From NCBI RefSeq assembly GCF_046506625.1, contig NZ_JBKFFP010000004.1:357360-421359 (forward strand): 64,000 nucleotides of DNA, given 5' to 3'. A program made the translations under genes and the position numbers. Of the stretch, positions 60,801 to 64,000 are shown one piece after another. Below the pieces are notes generated by a model that was given only the letters and a program-made list of their open reading frames with translations, was not told the origin of the DNA and did not search any database. The first letter of the stretch is position 1. Every line of letters begins with the position of its first letter. This DNA is from Zhengella sedimenti (lineage in GTDB: Bacteria; Pseudomonadota; Alphaproteobacteria; Rhizobiales; Rhizobiaceae).

Positions 60801-61616
60801 GCCGACCGGGACGCCCGGCTGGTCATCGAGCGGGATACGGGCCGTGTCGATTCCAATGGCAACCGTATCATCGACAAGATCGAGGTTCCGAGGAAGCACT
60901 GGGAGAGCGACGCCTACAAGGACTTCTACGATCATTCGATGGATATCGTCGGCGGCCGCGAAAACGTGACGCCGGACAGCCATCCGGAATTCTTCCGGCG
61001 CCGCGAGGAACTGGACTACCTGAAGGGGTCGGGCATGTCCCAGGACGAGATCGATGCACGGGCCTGGGGTGAGGCGCACAACCAGCTTTTCACCGACAAG
61101 TACCACGTCGAGGCGAGCGCAGCCAATTCCGACCAGGCCCTTCGCAACGCGGAGGGGCGGATGACCTCGAATGTCCAGGAAGTTCAGGCCGGACGGGGCG
61201 GCCAACTGACCGATCAGGAAGGCTATGCCCGCATGTGGGGCGAGAAATCGCGCTTCTACGAACACAATACCCCGGAAGCCGTGGCGCAGTCGCAGAAGGG
61301 GATCGAGGCCCAGTTGCAGGTCCGCGAGGGATTGCGCGCCCAGGGTTACCGGGTGCCGGAACTGCCGCCGAATACGGCCAGGGCGATGGAGCTGATTTCC
61401 CGCGCCGCGGTCGGGGTCGACGCGACCCCCGAGGCGATGGCGCGTCTCAACAGCGACCTGCAGGGTCTTGGCTATCGCGACACCAACGACGCGATGCAGA
61501 AAATTGCCTCGCAAACCGAAGCGCTCAAGTGGAGCCAGAAGCAGGGCCTGACCACCGGTGGCGTGATCAGCACCGCCCGTGGCGCGCTCGGACCGCAGGA
61601 GCCAAACGATGAGTAA
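57828..61616 (+). CDS. Giant zinc-ribbon / multi-TM protein with repeats and unknown C-terminal domain
   Basis: 1262 aa. Zinc ribbon CTHCGAKLKDNSRFCPSCG (4-22); basic Ala/Gly/Lys linker (about 25-65); about seven or eight hydrophobic helices (about 85-360); acidic DDGNGGDDDQG linker; two 36-residue repeats (402-437, 452-487); charged coiled-coil-like ELERESQRIREEQRQWSDEQ; Ala/Gly-rich segment about 625-805 (GPAGAAATAISVGAVSAAGE), like the pre-toxin regions of large polymorphic toxins; then a C-terminal region with DRDARLVIERD (near 993), EVPRKHWESDAYKDFYDHS and TDKYHVEASAANSDQ. No family assigned. Effector, scaffold or secreted toxin-like roles are all inference. 19 bp after the propeller gene. 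Confidence 0.85.
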   Translation: MAFCTHCGAKLKDNSRFCPSCGAATTAAGQSGQKAGSKGAKAGKSGPGARKASAAMAAPPDLPSPSPEVPDKLVPLIGYIASRTISAFFRQLPTTIAFGLAAWVFHTYLLVVVNEGFNMGSLTGRFLALQGQGISGSLLWMVGTMILTGLWRRIRGKGPRVSLGDRIAAMRAYLTEAPMDAYSVIAGGVGIALSIATFTNSSSSLVLAVGFGALIASKAGSVFSLLFKTAWNTLFSTVRRAQVRRYGMAAGYLAVAASSLGMLANSMVPVGGVIPGVILLGAAVFLGMRTRSEEMAGLFILAGLGTWWALFGPADLVFADDGGWQESGGTLTAWINSQGAIQAIIYGVGPAIGTGLGVVLGGVLSDIGGQIPEFDDGNGGDDDQGSQGDGVPPTIHDPDLVDPETGERLIVHDGQSYEGGKAGQVWYDGKWVDRDDAISRIGQYEKDHPLYDPRTGDYLIVNDGKTYEGGKPGQVWFDGKWMDRSEAQRNLDNVNAELERESQRIREEQRQWSDEQRRIREDKLRNEGYVFDKEQNAWVQGPGYKPTPSPSDLLRKAQEDREQRILKSADKVSDRVTGELREHIEELRNSGKYEELAEVCRDYWRGEVREGQEESISQQRWATAYGIGEMGAKATVAASRGALMVLGGPAGAAATAISVGAVSAAGEGAEKWVEGGSALDVAKSTAAGFLSGAKDGAIGHFTNLPGTSGVVKVLVPAAADTAETFIRTGDIKRSLATGAVSAAGDMIGLGTDALPGGLKRELIGAATSAASGGTLSVINGGDFGEGAIDGLVNHVGGKVGSSVGTSAVNRHDAQAESTVQQAQAEVSGQRRQTVLTHDQAENVLAGLRADRDDPNTSPADRQMIDEHIAAIENGPRQSERINELDRSRIQRDQNGDPVVGSDGHPVKSDKVDTRGALDQLQDTRSSRTAKQADPELRDAIVKTRTEEIYAPADRRTINRAGENPDVRNMMQPGDKLAMDTFSTPGKPPSLGADRDARLVIERDTGRVDSNGNRIIDKIEVPRKHWESDAYKDFYDHSMDIVGGRENVTPDSHPEFFRRREELDYLKGSGMSQDEIDARAWGEAHNQLFTDKYHVEASAANSDQALRNAEGRMTSNVQEVQAGRGGQLTDQEGYARMWGEKSRFYEHNTPEAVAQSQKGIEAQLQVREGLRAQGYRVPELPPNTARAMELISRAAVGVDATPEAMARLNSDLQGLGYRDTNDAMQKIASQTEALKWSQKQGLTTGGVISTARGALGPQEPNDE
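59031..59288 (+). repeat. Two in-frame 36-codon repeats, 150-bp period
   Basis: 59031-59138 and 59181-59288 within the giant gene encode near-identical units of pattern DPxTGxxLIVxDG and YEGGKxGQVW(Y/F)DGKW(V/M)DR. The DNA copies differ at many third positions, so the duplication is old and kept for protein function. A degenerate third unit (YVFDKEQNAWVQ) may follow. Confidence 0.85.
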
Positions 61617-61697
61617 CGCGATGGATAGGACCCGCGCAGCAAGCGGCGCGTTGACGATCACTGCAGAGGATTCCGCCGGAGCAGAAAGGAATGCGAC

Positions 61698-63194
61698 ATG
61701 ACCCTGACAAGCTTTTCGGAGATCCCCCGGGGTGTTCTGGCAAGCCTGCTCGACCTGTGTGGCGAGGCCGGGGACATGTCGCCGCGCCATCTCATGGGCG
61801 AGGCCGAGCCGCTGAACCCGCTGCAGATCGCCCAGCTTTACGCCGGCGGCTACCTCAGCAAGGCGGCCTTTTCCCGCGACGCGATGACGCCGCAGTTCCG
61901 GCGGGCGGCCCGGGTGCTGCTCGATCCGCGGACGAACCTGACCTTCCGCATCTGGGGATCGGAAGACCTCTGCGCGGAAAGCAATGTCCAGTTCCCGGGA
62001 GACGTTGTGGACGGCGGTGGCGTCATGCTTCTGCCGGTTTCCGGCAGCTATCGCATCTCCGCCTTCGTCGAGCCAGAGGACATCATCCGCGACCTGGCAC
62101 AGGCTCTTCCGCCCGACAGCAACCGGCTGGTGAACCCCTTCCTGTTCGAAGGACAATTCGATGCCGCCGTGGCCGCCGTCCTGTTCGCACTTGTCGATCT
62201 CCAGAGAGCATCGACAGACCGCCGGCAGGGATTTTCGAGCCAGGACATTTTCGGCTACCTGCACGGCCAATGGGGCATGACCGGCTTTAGCCAGCTCCTG
62301 ACCTACGTGCAGACCGCCGGGATGCAATCGCGTCCTCCACAGCCTCTGGAGGTCGACGCCGCGCTGGCGCAGCTGGAGGCGGCCGGGACCATCCGACGAT
62401 TCCGCTCCGGGCACTGCCAGGTGTCCGACGATCTTCGGCCGTTGGTCGACCTGACGCGTTCGCTAGTTGCCGGCCTGCAATGGCAGCGCGTCACCCGGCT
62501 CGCGGAGGGCGACCGCCTCGTCAACAGCCGGATCTACGCCTATGGCGACGGCGGACTGACGCTTTGTTTCATCCCGACGATCAAGGGGCGCCTCTACGTG
62601 GGCACCGTCGACTACAAGAGCGTGCTCGATTTCGTCATCGAAGAGGTCGGCGGCCTGATGCCGGATGCCGGCAGGGATGTCGCCACGCCGGACGAGGCAC
62701 GGGAGCAAGCGTCCAAACCGGCCTCCGCCCCGGCTTCAAGGCACCGGATGCCGCCGGTCCCGCCGCCGGCACCGGACCGCGCACCACCCAAACGTGCCGC
62801 CAAGGCTACCCCTGCCCCGCCGCCGCCGGTCCTGCATTCCGATCCCGCAGGACCCAAGGCTGCACCACCGCCGCTGCCGCCAGCGGCCCGCAAGAAAGGC
62901 CCGGTTTCCCGCACGCCGGCACCGGCCGAGGGTTCGGACTTTACGTGCCATGCCTGCGGCGCGCCCTTGAAAAAGGGCCAGAAGTTCTGCCCCAACTGCG
63001 GTGCCGAGGCCGTGCAGGAGCCGGAGCCGTCCACATGCCCGTCCTGCGGCCATCCGGTGAAACCCGGTGCAAGGTTCTGCACGCACTGCGGCCACAAGTT
63101 CGAGGCGACGAAACCCGATCCTGTCTGCCCGTCCTGCGGGAGGTCCGTGAAGCCGGGTGCGAAGTTCTGCACCGGATGTGGCGCCAAGCTTTGA
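61698..63194 (+). CDS. Protein with three C-terminal zinc ribbons, unknown N-terminal domain
   Basis: 498 aa. Residues 1-330 form an unrecognised alpha/beta region with an internally duplicated look: LDPRTNLTFRIWGSEDLC and LPVSGSYRISAFVEPEDII, later ARFVN-like LVNSRIYAYGDGGLTLCFIP and YVGTVDYKSVLDFVIEEV. It loosely recalls EspG-type T7SS chaperones, but I would not assign it. A Pro/Ala linker (about 335-410) leads to three zinc ribbons: CHACGAPLKKGQKFCPNCG, CPSCGHPVKPGARFCTHCG and CPSCGRSVKPGAKFCTGCG. Last gene of the operon, 81 bp after the giant gene; possible partner or chaperone of it. Confidence 0.82.
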   Translation: MTLTSFSEIPRGVLASLLDLCGEAGDMSPRHLMGEAEPLNPLQIAQLYAGGYLSKAAFSRDAMTPQFRRAARVLLDPRTNLTFRIWGSEDLCAESNVQFPGDVVDGGGVMLLPVSGSYRISAFVEPEDIIRDLAQALPPDSNRLVNPFLFEGQFDAAVAAVLFALVDLQRASTDRRQGFSSQDIFGYLHGQWGMTGFSQLLTYVQTAGMQSRPPQPLEVDAALAQLEAAGTIRRFRSGHCQVSDDLRPLVDLTRSLVAGLQWQRVTRLAEGDRLVNSRIYAYGDGGLTLCFIPTIKGRLYVGTVDYKSVLDFVIEEVGGLMPDAGRDVATPDEAREQASKPASAPASRHRMPPVPPPAPDRAPPKRAAKATPAPPPPVLHSDPAGPKAAPPPLPPAARKKGPVSRTPAPAEGSDFTCHACGAPLKKGQKFCPNCGAEAVQEPEPSTCPSCGHPVKPGARFCTHCGHKFEATKPDPVCPSCGRSVKPGAKFCTGCGAKL

Positions 63195-63299
63195 GACGAG
63201 ACCCGGCGACAACGATGACAACCGGTTGCTGGCGCCGGGCAGAGCCTGGCACTGCGGTCGCCACCCGGGCATGATCGGAGAAACCCGGATCGGGCAGGC

Positions 63300-63570
63300 G
63301 TGAACAGCCCGGCGTTTTCCAGACGCCTTCGGAGTTCAATTCCTGCTGCCGTTCGAACTCGACGGGTGACGGCATCCCGGTCCTGGCGTGCTTTCGCTTC
63401 GGGTTGCAGACCCTCTCGATGCGGTCGAACCCGTCGTGCATGGCTTCGACGCGGGTCTCCCAGGTCCGTTGCCGTGTTCGCTTGCGCTTGAGTAGACTGA
63501 AAAAGCTCTAGGCATCCGCGTTCTCATGGCAGTTGCCGACTCTTGCGAAGCCGTGCGCCTTCTGGATGCA
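63300..63570 (-). pseudogene. IS3-family transposase (OrfB) C-terminal remnant
   Basis: Minus-strand translation gives GNCHENADA, a stop, then SFFSLLKRKRTRQRTWETR and FDRIERVCNPKRKHARTGM with SPVEFERQQ. This matches the end of IS3-family integrase-like transposases (consensus GNCxDNAxxESFFSxLK ... FDYIERFYNPxRRHSxxGxxSPxEFE). The catalytic Glu of the DDE triad falls at 63508-63510, which is TAG. Sequence upstream in the frame is shortened and soon unrecognisable, and no terminal inverted repeats are seen. A dead insertion sequence. Confidence 0.85.
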
Positions 63571-63746
63571 TGGGGTAAAGATGGAGAAGCCGATGATCGA
63601 TTTAAAGCGATTTCTGAACATCGAAACAGGCGGAGGCGCAAAGACGCCGTCGTGCATGCAGCCCGGTTTTCCCCGGCTTTGTTGAGCACCGTTTCTGCCC
63701 CTACTGGTGACAACGCGGTGACGACACGGAGCTTGAAACGCAAAAA

Positions 63747-63772
63747 GCCCGCCGAAGCGGCGGGCATTTTTT
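63747..63772 (-). terminator. Rho-independent terminator of the tRNA-fMet transcript
   Basis: GCCCGCCG (63747-63754) pairs with CGGCGGGC (63758-63765) around AAG. On the minus strand it ends in GGGCTTTTTG; on the plus strand a run of six T follows one A, so it can work both ways. Confidence 0.9.
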
Positions 63773-63794
63773 GTGTGGCATTTTTAGATGGTTG

Positions 63795-63872
63795 TTTGGT
63801 TGCGGGGGCAGGATTTGAACCGTCCTTCGGACCCTTCAGGTTATGGTCCTAAGGACGACGAGCTGCCTCGCC
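63795..63872 (-). pseudogene. Decayed tRNA-fMet copy
   Basis: The first 27 bases (63795-63821) are identical to 63924-63950, i.e. the 3' part of tRNA-fMet including CCA and most of the T-loop strand. Beyond that a scrambled version continues: the anticodon stem is TTAGG/CCTGA and the loop ACCATAA, with CAT kept but the invariant U33 changed. The T-stem no longer pairs and the 5' acceptor strand complementary to the CCCCCGC end is missing. Not functional. Lies between the intact tRNA and its terminator. Confidence 0.75.
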
Positions 63873-63924
63873 ATTGGCAAGCGAAGCTTTCGCGCCGGCG
63901 ACATGGCCTGTGTTTGGGGGGAAT

Positions 63925-64000
<76 letters not shown>

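Noticed and set aside
61698..63194. EspG-like type VII secretion chaperone
   Set aside because: Only a loose pattern resemblance. No WXG100, EccC or other T7SS gene is present, so it is left unassigned.

Overview
The window reads as a GC-rich alphaproteobacterial chromosome, most likely Hyphomicrobiales (Rhizobiales). The evidence is the core gene order ppiD-trpD-trpC-moaC-moeA-lexA next to tpiA and secG, the alphaproteobacterial type of LexA protein and box, and protein sequences typical of that order. No species can be named from sequence alone.

Region 1 (1-11.4 kb) is ordinary core genome: the 5' end of glmS, glmU, an EamA-family exporter, ccdA, secG, tpiA, then the + strand run ppiD-trpD-trpC-moaC-moeA and an apparently self-regulated lexA.

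Region 2 (11.5-50.9 kb) is a large accessory catabolic block with two importers. It contains (a) a LysR regulator, an ACMSD-type amidohydrolase, an acyl-CoA ligase and an SDR; (b) a lactonase-like MBL hydrolase, a 3-hydroxyisobutyrate-dehydrogenase-like enzyme and a CMD-family protein; (c) a class III CoA-transferase, a methylsuccinyl-CoA-dehydrogenase-like flavoprotein and an aldehyde dehydrogenase, divergent from (d) MmgE/PrpD, two thiolase-like/DUF35 pairs and a zinc alcohol dehydrogenase; (e) an SMP-30 lactonase and a LIV-type ABC importer with a fused permease-ATPase; (f) an Ldh-type dehydrogenase divergent from a small alpha/beta hydrolase and SDR operon; (g) an eleven-gene minus-strand run from a NicX/aminopeptidase-T-like metalloprotein through a TRAP transporter, two CoA-transferases, a third thiolase/DUF35 pair, a quinone oxidoreductase and an amidohydrolase to a GntR/FCD regulator. 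The logic is import, CoA activation or transfer, dehydrogenation, hydration and retro-aldol or Claisen-type cleavage of an unidentified organic acid. Three near-identical operator-like sites, ATAGC-A-G(C/G)TAT, sit 67-95 bp upstream of three of these operons and suggest one regulon.

Region 3 (51.4-63.2 kb) is the least explained part. It is a compact + strand operon (52505-63194) with a divergent zinc-ribbon membrane protein beside it. The operon encodes a zinc-ribbon membrane protein, a binding-protein-dependent ABC importer, a membrane-anchored beta-propeller, a 1262-residue zinc-ribbon/multi-TM protein with a 36-residue tandem repeat and an unknown C-terminal domain, and a protein ending in three zinc ribbons. 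This is the best candidate for an undescribed system.

The right edge (63.2-64 kb) has an IS3-family transposase remnant, a terminator, a decayed copy of tRNA-fMet and a nearly complete tRNA-fMet gene. These features fit the edge of an old genomic island, although no integrase is present in the window.
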